Shown in pieces: positions 1-8,523 of a DNA stretch of 64,000 nt (position 1 is the first letter of the stretch; each line of letters starts with the position of its first letter). This DNA is from Marinibacterium sp050389775. GTDB lineage: Bacteria; Pseudomonadota; Alphaproteobacteria; Rhodobacterales; Rhodobacteraceae. Under the pieces are notes generated by a model. That model searched no databases and was not told the origin of the DNA. It was given only the letters and a program-made list of their open reading frames with translations. A program made the position numbers and the translations under genes. The stretch spans positions 930,001-994,000 of the forward strand of contig NZ_CP177144.1 of NCBI RefSeq assembly GCF_050389775.1. The letters run 5' to 3'.

Positions 1-1
1 A

Positions 2-436
2 CTCGACATGGTTTCTGTCCCCGTCGGGCCCCCCCTGCGCTCGGTCGTTGTCGGCGCGCCGGGGTATCTTGATGCCTGCACAGCCCTGGATTCCCCGCGC
101 GATCTCTCACGGCATCGCTGCATCGGGTTCCGGACCGCGGGCGGTATCCTGTCGCCTTGGTCCTTCGAAAGGGACGGCCGCACTGAGACGGTGAAGGTCA
201 CATCCTCGGTCGTCGTCAACGACGGTAACGCGTTGGTTGCGGCGGCCTGTGCGGGGATTGGACTGGCCTATGTGCTGGAGGAACTGGCCGCTCCGTTCTT
301 GCGGGACGGGCGGCTTGTCGAGGTTCTCCGAAACTGGTCTCCACGGTTCGCAGGCTATCACGCCTACTACTCGAACCGACGCCATCCGCCCCCGGCGGTG
401 AGGCTTTTCATCGACCTCTTGCGGCAGGAGATCTGA
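2..436 (+). CDS. LysR-family transcriptional regulator, C-terminal part (cut by window edge)
   Basis: This is the C-terminal effector-binding half of a LysR-type regulator. The frame is open through position 2, so the gene starts outside the window and the ATG at 8 is internal. The visible part carries the usual landmarks: the segment DMVSVPVGPPLR, then VGAPGYL (start of the second subdomain), then a G(I)GLAYVLE stretch and the closing FIDLLRQ helix. The DNA-binding domain and target genes are not visible. A strong hairpin at 572-610 separates it from the convergent GST gene. Confidence 0.85.
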   Translation, partial: LDMVSVPVGPPLRSVVVGAPGYLDACTALDSPRDLSRHRCIGFRTAGGILSPWSFERDGRTETVKVTSSVVVNDGNALVAAACAGIGLAYVLEELAAPFLRDGRLVEVLRNWSPRFAGYHAYYSNRRHPPPAVRLFIDLLRQEI

Positions 437-571
437 GCATCACCAGTGTTTTGGGTACAAGGAGCTTTACGGCTCACTCCGGCCCTCGCCGGCCCTTCAA
501 ACTCAGCTCGGCTGTCGCATCGCAGCACCTGCAAGCGGACATTGCCCGAGCCTAGAGTTTTCAGGAGAATA

Positions 572-610
572 TGACGCGCTGTCCGGACCAACCCCAGAGA
601 CAGCGCGTCA
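572..610 (-). terminator. Stem-loop between convergent LysR and GST genes
   Basis: A perfect 12-bp inverted repeat (TGACGCGCTGTC at 572-583, GACAGCGCGTCA at 599-610) with a 15-nt loop begins 5 nt after the stop codon of the minus-strand GST gene. Read on the minus strand, a moderately T-rich stretch follows. It may act in both directions because the LysR gene converges on it. Confidence 0.6.
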
Positions 611-615
611 GGTGT

Positions 616-1317
616 TCAGCGGAACCTGGCTGCGTTCTCTGCAGCCGCGGCATCCGTGTCGCCCTGACCGAACGCCGACGGTCGCGGCTCCGGCAGTTGC
701 AGAGCCTCTTGAACCCGCGGCATGGCGTCGATGCGGTCGAACCACGCTTGCAGGTTCGGCAATCCGTCGACGCGCACCGTGGCCCAGAAGTAGCTGCGCG
801 CCCAAGGGTAGGTCGCAATATCGGCGATGGACATCGTATCACCTACCAGCCACTCGCGCCCTGCGAGCCGCGTATCCAGCACCTCCAGCAGGCGGCGGCT
901 TTCGGTCACGTAGCGATCAATAGCGTAGGGCACCTCGTCACCATTCGGCTTGGCGATCCGCTGGAAGAACATCGCCTGGCCCATCATCGGGCCGATCCCG
1001 CCCATCTGGAACATCAGCCATTGCAGCGTCTCCGAGCGCTCCTTGGGGTCGTGGCTGAGGAGCCGATCGTATTTCTCGGCAAGATACCACAGGATCGCGC
1101 CGCTCTCGAAAACCGCGAAGTCACCCGCGCCGCGATCCACGATGGTCGGAATGCGCCCGTTTGGATTCAGGAGCAGGTAATCGGGCGCCTTCTGCTCCTT
1201 TTTGCCGAAATCAATCGGCACCAGTTCGTAGTCGATCTGCGCTTCGTGCAGGAAGATCAGGGGCTTCCAGCCGTTCATGGTGTTGGCGGTGTAGAGAACG
1301 ATATCAGGCCGCGTCAT
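616..1317 (-). CDS. Glutathione S-transferase family protein
   Basis: A 233-residue cytosolic GST. The N-terminal thioredoxin-like domain (about 1-85) starts IVLYTANTMNGWKPLIFL, with the glutathione-site elements NPNGRIPTIVD and FESGAILWYLAEKY; an all-alpha C-terminal domain follows (WLVGDTMSIADIATYPW). This layout fits the bacterial Ure2p/YfcG-like class, which often has thiol-disulfide or peroxide activity rather than classical conjugation. The start overlaps the end of the upstream mdaB-like gene by 14 nt, so the two are co-transcribed. The divergent HxlR regulator suggests induction by electrophiles or quinones. Confidence 0.88.
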   Translation of the reverse strand: MTRPDIVLYTANTMNGWKPLIFLHEAQIDYELVPIDFGKKEQKAPDYLLLNPNGRIPTIVDRGAGDFAVFESGAILWYLAEKYDRLLSHDPKERSETLQWLMFQMGGIGPMMGQAMFFQRIAKPNGDEVPYAIDRYVTESRRLLEVLDTRLAGREWLVGDTMSIADIATYPWARSYFWATVRVDGLPNLQAWFDRIDAMPRVQEALQLPEPRPSAFGQGDTDAAAAENAARFR

Positions 1318-1912
1318 TGCTGAGCTCCCCGAAGGTCATTGCGAGATGGGCGTCGAACCGGGCGAGGTCGGAGGCCACGTCGGGGTTCTTCATCACGTCG
1401 AAGGCCCCGACGGTCGGCAGCGGCGTCATGCCGAAGAACCTGGCGTTCAGATGGACGGGGCGGAGGAGATCATCCAGCGACATGCCCTCGAAGAACGGCT
1501 CTGCCGGGTCATCGAAGGCCTCAGACGGGGCGTTCAGCGTGGCCGAGATCATGTAACGTGTGCCTACCAGCTTGCCGCCCATGCCGTAATTCGCTTTCGG
1601 AGCCACGGAGCTGCGGCCGTCACCGTTGCTGAGCTGCCCGCCCATGCCGACCGTGTAGACCTCGTCCATGTACTTCTTGAACGACCACGGCACGCCCATC
1701 CAGTTTACCGGGAATTGCAGAAGGACCACATCCGCCCAGAGGTGGCTGTCCACCTCGGCCTGCACGTCGTATCCGGCCGCGACCGTGGTCAGGCGAACCT
1801 CGTGACCCTGCGCCTCAAATGTCGCCTTGGCGCGCTCCGCGAGCGTTTTGTTGAGTTTACCGGGGGCAAATTCATAAGGCTGCGCGCCGTTCAGGATGTG
1901 GATCTTGCTCAT
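1304..1912 (-). CDS. mdaB: MdaB-like NAD(P)H quinone reductase
   Basis: A 202-residue flavodoxin-fold quinone reductase, the usual MdaB length. The start is set at MSKIHILNG because homology begins there; upstream codons in the frame look non-coding. Landmarks are the N-terminal strand HILNGAQ, the segment WADVVLLQFPVNWMGVPW (dinucleotide/flavin site of MdaB and YwrO-type enzymes) and the FFGMTPLPT segment near the end. Family members reduce quinones by two electrons and limit redox cycling. It lies divergent from an HxlR regulator and overlaps the GST gene, forming a small electrophile-response operon. Confidence 0.88.
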   Translation of the reverse strand: MSKIHILNGAQPYEFAPGKLNKTLAERAKATFEAQGHEVRLTTVAAGYDVQAEVDSHLWADVVLLQFPVNWMGVPWSFKKYMDEVYTVGMGGQLSNGDGRSSVAPKANYGMGGKLVGTRYMISATLNAPSEAFDDPAEPFFEGMSLDDLLRPVHLNARFFGMTPLPTVGAFDVMKNPDVASDLARFDAHLAMTFGELSNDAA

Positions 1913-1992
1913 ATCGTCTCTTCCGTTGCTCCGCCCGCTTGACTTCGGCGGGGTCCGGGATGAGATGACTGTGGTGGGAAGTAAAAACAACC

Positions 1993-2010
1993 AGTATACT
2001 TTTGGTAACC
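1993..2010. promoter_or_regulatory. Candidate HxlR operator in the divergent promoter region
   Basis: The 130-bp gap between mdaB and the HxlR gene is AT-richer than its surroundings. It contains the perfect palindromes AGTATACT (1993-2000) and GGTAACC (2004-2010), close together. HxlR-type quinone sensors bind short dyad sites in such divergent promoters. The assignment is positional only. Confidence 0.35.
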
Positions 2011-2042
2011 TAATCCAGCGCGGACCAGCGGAGCTTAAAACG

Positions 2043-2420
2043 ATGGATGCAAAGATCGAAGTAGACGGTGCCGGCCGACGGAGCGCGGCCAATGCCTGCA
2101 CCGAACCCTGCGCCATCGAGCGTGGGATGCGGATCATCGGAGGGAAATGGACTGGCTCCATACTCTGGCACGTCAAGGATGGGCCGGTGCGGTTCAACGA
2201 CCTCGCCCGGATGATCGGCGGCGCGTCGAAGAAGATGATCACGGAACGCTTGCGGCAACTCGAAGACCAGGGGCTGGTCAGGCGTGAAGTCTGCGACACC
2301 GCCCCGATCACCGTCGTCTACGAAATTACTGATTTCGGGCGCACTGCCCTGGGTTTCCTGGATGAACTGCGCAAGTGGAGTGAGGGCCTGCCGAAGAGTT
2401 TGACCGCTGAAACGCGATAG
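2043..2420 (+). CDS. HxlR-family winged-helix transcriptional regulator
   Basis: A 125-residue HxlR-type (MarR-like) regulator. The start chosen gives the usual N-terminal arm before the signature Cys: CAIERGMRIIGGKWTGSILW. The recognition helix region is MIGGASKKMITERLRQLEDQGLV, followed by the wing (VVYEITDFGRTAL). Cys residues in this position of related proteins (for example YodB, QorR) sense quinones or diamide. It is divergent from the mdaB-GST pair and probably represses it and itself. An in-frame upstream ATG at 1964 is possible but would extend into the presumed promoter. Confidence 0.9.
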   Translation: MDAKIEVDGAGRRSAANACTEPCAIERGMRIIGGKWTGSILWHVKDGPVRFNDLARMIGGASKKMITERLRQLEDQGLVRREVCDTAPITVVYEITDFGRTALGFLDELRKWSEGLPKSLTAETR

Positions 2421-2592
2421 CCTGTCGAGAGCGCGACCGGCCCAGACTTGCCATTTAGGCATCGTTCACCGGATGGCTGCTTCGACATCAATTCGGACTA
2501 GGAGCATAACGCCATCCCTACGGGCCTTCACACAGTCCAGAAGGCCATTGTCAGCGCTTCGAGATTGCAGGCAAAAGCGACGAGATCGAGGG

Positions 2593-3606
2593 TTACCGCT
2601 CGGGTGTGACGAGGATGAACGGGCTTTTTGTTTCCGCTGAGGCAGCCTGAATGAAAGCACGGCCGCTAACTTGGCCGTCGACGAGAGCCCGTGCTAACGA
2701 CTGCTGCTGACCAAGGTTGTTCACTGCGCAGGCAAACCCTTCAGCGATCCGGGCTAGGCGTCCAGCCGCGTCCCGGCGCAGGGAGATCGAGGCGGTCAAA
2801 TCCTTTTCTGATGCGGCTACCAAACGAGCCAGCGAATCCGGGTTCAGTTGATTTAGGCACCTGAGGTTGTCGTCCAAGTAGTATGCTGCATAATCGCTCG
2901 CATGGCCCAAATCCTCTGAAATGAAGAGCGTTCGAAGCTCGGCCTCTTCGCAGAGCCATTTTGCAGAGCTCAGGGTCCAGATCAAATCCAATCGCGCTCT
3001 TGGAAGGGAGGTCGCCTCACCTGGGTTCATTGCCTCCCGCAGTAAGTCAGAAAGTGTGCTCACATGAGTGGAAAGTTCTCTTTGCAAAGTGGTTGCAAGG
3101 CCGCGATGATCGGTTCTCGTAGCTGCACTATCAAGGTCCTTGAGCGCTGCGCGAATTTCGCTGAAGAGACGACGGAGTTCGGCCTCCTGTATCAACTTGC
3201 CAATCTCGCGAACTTCCTCCCGCAGAGTTCCCAGATGGTTCTCGATGGCGTTCAATCTCATATTGATGATCGCGAAGCCGGCAACTGACACGCCAATCCC
3301 GATCCCGGTGAGAGCCATGTTGGCGAATTGCAGGTTTTCCAGAAGTGCCATGCCTTCCTGCAATTTGTTGAGGGAGGATTTGATCTGTTCGTTTTGCACA
3401 ATTCCGACGACGCCCAGAGGCGAAAACCCGGATTGTGCGGCGGCTCCGCCAGCTTGAATCAAAGCTGAGACGAAGCCCTGTGTCTGCTGTACATGTCCTA
3501 AAATCTGGCCTGACGAGACATCTTTTATGATCGCGCCAACCAATTGAGCCTGACCAGAGGAAACGAGTGCTTCGAGGCCGGGAGGGATGGCGTAGAGGAG
3601 AGGCAT
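2593..3606 (-). CDS. Unrecognised protein with central hydrophobic hairpin and coiled coil
   Basis: A 337-residue protein whose family I do not recognise. The start ATG at 3606 overlaps the stop of the preceding gene as ATGA, implying translational coupling. The N-terminus (LLYAIPPGLEALVSSGQAQL) is soluble. Residues near 100-120 form a hydrophobic segment (ALTGIGIGVSVAGFAIINM), followed directly by a heptad-like helix (NAIENHLGTLREEVREIGKL) and a long mostly helical C-terminal half. A hydrophobic segment abutting a coiled coil is also seen in pore-forming or membrane-tethered effector proteins, but no catalytic motif is visible. Base composition is less GC-rich than in the flanking genes, as expected for transferred DNA. 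Confidence 0.65.
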   Translation of the reverse strand: MPLLYAIPPGLEALVSSGQAQLVGAIIKDVSSGQILGHVQQTQGFVSALIQAGGAAAQSGFSPLGVVGIVQNEQIKSSLNKLQEGMALLENLQFANMALTGIGIGVSVAGFAIINMRLNAIENHLGTLREEVREIGKLIQEAELRRLFSEIRAALKDLDSAATRTDHRGLATTLQRELSTHVSTLSDLLREAMNPGEATSLPRARLDLIWTLSSAKWLCEEAELRTLFISEDLGHASDYAAYYLDDNLRCLNQLNPDSLARLVAASEKDLTASISLRRDAAGRLARIAEGFACAVNNLGQQQSLARALVDGQVSGRAFIQAASAETKSPFILVTPER

Positions 3607-4301
3607 CAGGCCGTTTCGATCTTTGTTTCGAGGCTGCGCAGTGTAAACGCTTGCAGATCGGTCACGAGACAACGCGCGCCCGAGGCAAGCCCGTAGCCCA
3701 ATGCGGCAGTGCGGGCGCGGCTTTGCAGGCGGGTCGTTAGATAGGCGCGATTTCGGTTGCTGAGCCGGTCGACCACTTTGCTGCCGGTAAGGGTGGCCAC
3801 CGCGAGGCCGGCTCCTCCGACTGCGAAGAGAGGTAAAGAAAGCGTGGGGCTGCTTAATAAGAAAAAGGAAGTTGTCGTCACCGTCGCGAACGAGATCACA
3901 GAGGGAATAGCGGCAAGAGAAGCGCCGAGAACACTGACCCTGGCGAGCGCGGGTAGCGCAGCTCGCAAAGCAGCTTGACTGGTGCCTTTCTCGGACAGCG
4001 ATGCGGCGAGCGCATCGATTTCTCCTTCGAGATCCGCCTCGACACGATGAGCAACTTTCTGTGCCCAAGGTCCGAAGAGTTCCTTCCAAAGCGACTCGGG
4101 TGAAATCTGCGCCTTGCTCGCAGCGAACGAGGACATCGAGGTAATGGCGTTTTCAATGTCCGCCATGAGGTCGGGAAGAGCGTCTTCAACGTATTCGGTA
4201 ACCCGTTCAAAGCGCGCCTGCTTCCATCGGATCACTTCAAGTTCGACAATCGGATCGAGAGTGGATGAGGGGTCAGTTTTTGTTGTCACGGACACTGTCA
4301 T
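3606..4301 (-). CDS. Unrecognised membrane protein, coupled to the following gene
   Basis: A 231-residue protein (start MTVSVTTKT; an in-frame ATG at 4355 would add 18 residues, and no strong ribosome site distinguishes them). The first 100 residues are acidic and helical. Two hydrophobic stretches follow at about 115-170 (around SLAAIPSVISFATVTTTSFF and LPLFAVGGAGLAVATLTG), likely a membrane hairpin, and then a basic C-terminus rich in Arg. No family was recognised. The ATGA junction with the downstream gene suggests the two products are made in fixed ratio and work together, possibly as a membrane complex. Confidence 0.65.
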   Translation of the reverse strand: MTVSVTTKTDPSSTLDPIVELEVIRWKQARFERVTEYVEDALPDLMADIENAITSMSSFAASKAQISPESLWKELFGPWAQKVAHRVEADLEGEIDALAASLSEKGTSQAALRAALPALARVSVLGASLAAIPSVISFATVTTTSFFLLSSPTLSLPLFAVGGAGLAVATLTGSKVVDRLSNRNRAYLTTRLQSRARTAALGYGLASGARCLVTDLQAFTLRSLETKIETA

Positions 4302-4680
4302 TCTAGCTGTGTGGAGACCACATCGCGTGGCCACCAGCACATTTGCATACTGCATTGGAAGTCAATCGCCAACTAGCTCTTCTAAGAAAAATTCCCCGCA
4401 CTATCGGGTGCTATGGCGGTCGGAATGGGGAATGGTTCCCAAGATGATGGGAAAGGAAAATTCAACTCGGCAAGGCCGCTTTCCGGTTTGGGCTTGGGAT
4501 GGACGTCGCTAGCCCACTCCGGACATTGGCGTCCGGCGCAGCGAAAGCCCGCTTCCCGCCCTTCGTGCCGCCCGAGAGCAACATGTTTCGCGGGGGGGAA
4601 AGGCCGCCATGTGTGGGTGCAGTGGTATGCGGGGCGTGGCTCGACAGGCGACCATGGGGCTGGGAGAGAGCCAACGAGAT
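4302..4680. other. Gap without recognisable gene
   Basis: About 380 bp between the two-gene membrane cassette and yaeQ. It probably contains the cassette promoter in its AT-rich left part (4302-4410). The rest is GC-rich, with overlapping short frames on both strands that resemble nothing known. Confidence 0.5.
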
Positions 4681-5226
4681 CTACACTGCAGCCAACCACG
4701 TTTCGGGCGTCACGTAGATCGCGCTGCCCTCCGTCCCGATCATGATCTCTCCATCCTGGATATTGATTTGGAGCTTCATCGCGCGCTTAGCCAGCTTTTC
4801 CAGTGCGGCTGTATCCTCCGCCGGAAAATTGACGATCGTCAGGTTCGAGAAGCGGGTGACTCCACCCTTGATCTTCTCCCACCAAAGGTCAGCCGCGCGT
4901 CCTCCATAAGGATAGACGATCACCTTCCCAGCCTTACTGCAGGACTGCCGCAGGACCTTCTCGCTCGGAAGCCCGAGCGCAACCCAGGCTTCGATCTCGC
5001 CGCTCAGACTCTTTTGCCAGAGATCGGGCTCGTCATCCGTCGACAGACCCTTGGTCATTTCCAGGTGCTCATGAGCGTTAAGAGCGAAGGCAGCGATACG
5101 AAGCATCAAACGCTCGTCGGTTTCCGAGGGGTGCTTGGCCACGGTCAGCTTGTGCGTCTCGTAGTAGTGACGATCCATGTCCGAGACCGACAATTCGACT
5201 TTATAGATGGTGGCATTCTGCGCCAT
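4681..5226 (-). CDS. yaeQ: YaeQ family protein
   Basis: A 181-residue YaeQ protein, exactly the family length when started at MAQNATIYKVELSVSDMDRH. Family landmarks are visible: HYYETHKLTVAKHPSETDER near the N-terminus, LWQKSLSGEIEAWVALGLPS in the middle (acidic residues of the PD-(D/E)XK-like fold) and the C-terminal INIQDGEIMIG. The biological role of YaeQ is not settled; structures show a restriction-endonuclease-like fold. The frame is open for 50 further codons upstream, but those residues do not match the family. Confidence 0.92.
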   Translation of the reverse strand: MAQNATIYKVELSVSDMDRHYYETHKLTVAKHPSETDERLMLRIAAFALNAHEHLEMTKGLSTDDEPDLWQKSLSGEIEAWVALGLPSEKVLRQSCSKAGKVIVYPYGGRAADLWWEKIKGGVTRFSNLTIVNFPAEDTAALEKLAKRAMKLQINIQDGEIMIGTEGSAIYVTPETWLAAV

Positions 5227-5977
5227 TTGCTTCTCAACTCTTCCAGGGACCGCGCTGCCTACCGCGTGCGGAGCACCTTGGGAAGCGGACACCGCTTCCT
5301 CCAGGCTACAGACGTCATCATCAGTCCGGCGCAGCAAGGCGGGGTAGGTGACATCTACGCGGGCGGGGTTACTCATCGCTCTGATGCAGGTGAAAGGAAA
5401 GGATCAGCCCAGAGCCGCCCCTCGCGCGCGGCGCAGCATGACGTCACGCACTGGCATCAAGGGCAGGAAATTGCAGTTCGCCGCGCGTACGAGCACGCCG
5501 TCGCCTCAAAACCGAAGCGGACTTTCCGTAAGGATCATCTCGCTGAGCCTTACGTGATCCATACAGACGGGCGGGAACCGGCCGTTCGCTACGGACATCA
5601 TGAACGGCCGCAATACGAGACAAGCGATGCGCTCACTCATGTAGGGAGCTTGCTTCAGGCTCGGTGGTTCGACATATCGAGCGGCTTCGAAACGACCAAA
5701 GTTTTTTTGACGCGGGAGTGACGCAGCTGGAAGGTTTGAAGATGACAGGCTGGTCTCCAGCAAACCTTCCGCAGCGATTCTTCGAAATGCAGATATAAGG
5801 TCTCGGCTGACACCTTGGCGGGGCTGACGACACCGGAGGTGTGCATCGTACAAGCCTCGAATCCGCCGCTTCGGTCACAAGGGTTCGCGCAATCACCTGC
5901 GGGCATAAACTCTGGTGAGGCGGGGCATGGGCGTTTTCTTTTGGCTGCGCGCCGGGTCACGCCGAAGTGTCCGGGAT
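5227..5977. other. 750-bp gap without a supported gene
   Basis: Between yaeQ and the AraC gene no frame has a recognisable product, good ribosome site or the local codon pattern. The longest candidates are a minus-strand frame of 115 codons (5506-5853) and overlapping plus-strand frames that contradict each other. The sequence may be a decayed gene: composition is intermediate and short frames are interrupted. Confidence 0.5.
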
Positions 5978-6850
5978 TCAGGCGCGTCCCGGCTGGTAGG
6001 CCGCGCTCCACTGGCGAGGAGAAGTGCCGTACATGCGCTTGAATTCCCTGCTGAATTGCGATGGGCTGACATAGCCCACATCCATCGCCGCCTCTGAGAC
6101 CGTCATCCCGGCAGAGATCTTCATCGCTGCGTGGTTCAGCCGCATCGCCTTGGCGAACTGAATCGGGGACATGGTGGTTGCCTCCTTGAAGCGACGGTGA
6201 AAAACGGCGCGGCTCATGCCCGCACGGGTGGCCATGTCGTCGATCGAGACAGCATCGTGCAAATGGTTGGTCAGATGCCAAATGGCCCGCGCGATGCCAT
6301 TGCCTGGCGCAAAGGCCTGCCGGGCAAAGGCCCCGGCGTCGCCCTTCAGGATCGCATAATGCAACTCGCGCAGGCGGGCTTCTCCCAAAATGGCCAGGTC
6401 TGTCGAGTCCTCCAGCTGAACCAGTCGCAAGAGCGCCTCGGCAAACCCGTCATCCCATGGAGAGAGACGGATGCCTCGAGCCTCGGCCACCGATCCTGCC
6501 GCTGTCGCATGCCCCATCTCCATCGTCAGCTCCGTCATCAGTCGCGTGTCCAGCGCGATGTAGACGCCCATCAGCGGATTGTCCGGCGCGGCCGTCGGGG
6601 TGCCCGCCTCAACAGGCATGGACAGGGGGCAGATCAGGTAATCGCGGTGGTCGTAGACATGGTGATACCCGTCCAGAACGGCCTCTTTCGCTCCGCTGAC
6701 GATGGCGATCACACAAGGCTCATAAACCGCCGGGATACAAGGCACGGCCTCGGTTGCGCGGAACAGCTGCACACCGCGGACCCCCGTCTGCACAAGGCCG
6801 TCCTCGGGCATGCGGCCTTCGATTGTGTGTCGGAGGGTCGTCTTCGTCAT
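5978..6850 (-). CDS. AraC-family transcriptional regulator
   Basis: A 290-residue regulator. The N-terminal ligand-binding domain of the AraC_N type (about 15-165, containing YEPCVIAIVSGAKEAVLDG and the cupin-like core) is followed by two helix-turn-helix motifs (about 185-285): VSIDDMATRAGMSRAVFHRR and VSEAAMDVGYVSPSQFSREF, closing with the family signature FKRMYGTSPRQW. It is divergent from a short-chain dehydrogenase gene across a 146-bp intergenic region. The standard arrangement in this family is control of the adjacent dehydrogenase. Confidence 0.92.
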   Translation of the reverse strand: MTKTTLRHTIEGRMPEDGLVQTGVRGVQLFRATEAVPCIPAVYEPCVIAIVSGAKEAVLDGYHHVYDHRDYLICPLSMPVEAGTPTAAPDNPLMGVYIALDTRLMTELTMEMGHATAAGSVAEARGIRLSPWDDGFAEALLRLVQLEDSTDLAILGEARLRELHYAILKGDAGAFARQAFAPGNGIARAIWHLTNHLHDAVSIDDMATRAGMSRAVFHRRFKEATTMSPIQFAKAMRLNHAAMKISAGMTVSEAAMDVGYVSPSQFSREFKRMYGTSPRQWSAAYQPGRA

Positions 6851-6996
6851 GCGGGCAGCGTTCTCTCAAAAATAGGGTCGCGCAATAGGATCGATACAAT
6901 CAGGCAAGTCTTCAAGAGTATCTCGGCTGTTTTGAACCGGCTTTGAGATTTATTTCTCCCCCAACGCTGACACAGCAGAAACTGAAGGACAAGACG

Positions 6997-7947
6997 ATGG
7001 CCGACACGACATTTGGACCCAAGGGCTGGACACCGGAGCGTCTCGGGGATCTCAGCGGCAAGACCTATCTGATCACCGGGGGCAACGCGGGTGCCGGGTA
7101 TCAGGCGACACGATTTCTGCTGACCAAGGGCGCGAAAGTGGTGATGCTTAACCGCAGCGCCGAGCGGTCGAAGGCCGCAGTGGAGACGCTGCGCGCGGAA
7201 TACGGACCGCAGGCGGAGGTCGATTTTATCCGCATGGACTTGTCGGATCTCTCCAGTGTGCGCGAGGCCGCCGCTCGGGTTCTGGCGGATGTACCGCGCA
7301 TCGACGCGCTGATCCAGAATGCTGCTATCGCGCAGGTGCCAACGCGCCAGCTGACCAAGGATGGGTTCGAAAGCCAGCTTGGCACCAATCACTACGGGCA
7401 TTTCCTGCTCGCCGGGCTGCTGTTCGACCGCATCGAAGCGTCGGCGGGCCGGATCGTCGTGGTGGCCAGCCTTGGCTACAACATGGGCCTGAAGACCATC
7501 AAGTTTGACGACATGAACTGGGACAGCGGCTATGGCGCGAACACCGCCTACAGCCAGTCGAAACTTGCGCAGATGATGTTCGCCTACGAATTGCAGGACC
7601 GTCTGGCGGTAGCAGGGAAAACCTCGGTCGAGGTGTTTGTCTGCCATCCCGGTTCATCCGCGACCTCGCTGATCAACACCAGCGGCGGCGCGTTGTCGAA
7701 GCTGATCTTCAAGATCATGACCCTCACCCCGATGGTACAGTCAGCCGAGAAAGGCGCCTATCCCGAGGTGATGTGCGCGACTGAAGACGGCCTGCAGCAA
7801 CGCGCGCTTTACGGGCCGACCGGCCGCATGGAATTTGTAGGCCCCGTCGGTAGGGGAACGTTGAACCCCCACGCCTATGACAAGGCGGTCATGACCCAGC
7901 TCTGGAACGTTTCCGAGACGGTCACGGGTTTCACCTGGTCACTTTGA
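6997..7947 (+). CDS. Short-chain dehydrogenase/reductase (protochlorophyllide-reductase-like subgroup)
   Basis: A 316-residue SDR. The start MADTTFGPKGW is preferred over the frame's first ATG because it sits just before the cofactor domain and the upstream codons fall in the divergent promoter region. The nucleotide motif is TGGNAGAGYQA (about residue 25), NAA is the central structural Asn motif, and the catalytic Tyr/Lys pair is YSQSK. The extra C-terminal 60 residues are typical of the retinol/protochlorophyllide-reductase-like SDRs. The substrate is unknown. The AraC gene lies divergently upstream and a small membrane protein gene follows 51 bp later. Confidence 0.85.
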   Translation: MADTTFGPKGWTPERLGDLSGKTYLITGGNAGAGYQATRFLLTKGAKVVMLNRSAERSKAAVETLRAEYGPQAEVDFIRMDLSDLSSVREAAARVLADVPRIDALIQNAAIAQVPTRQLTKDGFESQLGTNHYGHFLLAGLLFDRIEASAGRIVVVASLGYNMGLKTIKFDDMNWDSGYGANTAYSQSKLAQMMFAYELQDRLAVAGKTSVEVFVCHPGSSATSLINTSGGALSKLIFKIMTLTPMVQSAEKGAYPEVMCATEDGLQQRALYGPTGRMEFVGPVGRGTLNPHAYDKAVMTQLWNVSETVTGFTWSL

Positions 7948-7998
7948 GGCGCCTTGCACTCACCGGGACGCCATGTCTCACCAAGAACGGAGAGCGCG

Positions 7999-8490
7999 AT
8001 GAACCCACTCAAGACTGCAACCGACTGGGCCCGGACCGAGATGCTCTCAAACAGCGCCTTCATCCTGATAGGGATAGCCTTTCTGGCCAACTGCTTCAGC
8101 CTATGGCACATGTGCCGCACCGAGATGGCCCGCTCCTTTGTCTGGCCGATGGGCGTGGCAGGCGTGTTGCTGCTGATCCTCGGGGGCGGCTTGCTGTTTG
8201 GCACGTGGTCCAGCCTGTCGGGCTTTGCCGAAGCGGCAACTCACGTGCAAAGCTTTGTCACGTCAGAGCATGCCCGGATCGATCAGACGCGCGCGGGCTA
8301 TGCCACCGCCGTCTTCAAGGTGATGCCCCTGATGGTGGCAGCGGCGGCGCTGGGGATCGTGTTCTTCGACGGTCCGCTCTGGCGAGCGTCGTTTATCACG
8401 GCCGCCGCTTTTCTGAGCGTGGTGATGGTGGTGGACAGCATGGCCGATGCGCGCCTCGGTCACTACCGGGCGCAGTTGGCGCAGGGGTGA
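7999..8490 (+). CDS. Small integral membrane protein of unknown function
   Basis: A 163-residue protein with four predicted membrane helices: about 14-32 (SAFILIGIAFLANCFSLW), 46-65 (GVAGVLLLILGGGLLFGTW), 103-122 (VFKVMPLMVAAAALGIVFF) and 128-147 (SFITAAAFLSVVMVVDSMA). ATG at 7999 follows a GGAGAG-like ribosome site. I do not recognise a family. The short distance to the SDR gene suggests co-transcription under the AraC regulator. Confidence 0.75.
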   Translation: MNPLKTATDWARTEMLSNSAFILIGIAFLANCFSLWHMCRTEMARSFVWPMGVAGVLLLILGGGLLFGTWSSLSGFAEAATHVQSFVTSEHARIDQTRAGYATAVFKVMPLMVAAAALGIVFFDGPLWRASFITAAAFLSVVMVVDSMADARLGHYRAQLAQG

Positions 8491-8523
8491 CGGCCCGTCC
8501 CGTAGAGCGCGGGCCGGGGGCGT

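Noticed and set aside
5506..5853. Minus-strand 115-codon frame in the gap between yaeQ and the AraC gene
   Set aside because: No recognisable family, uneven codon use and competing frames on the other strand; possibly a decayed gene.
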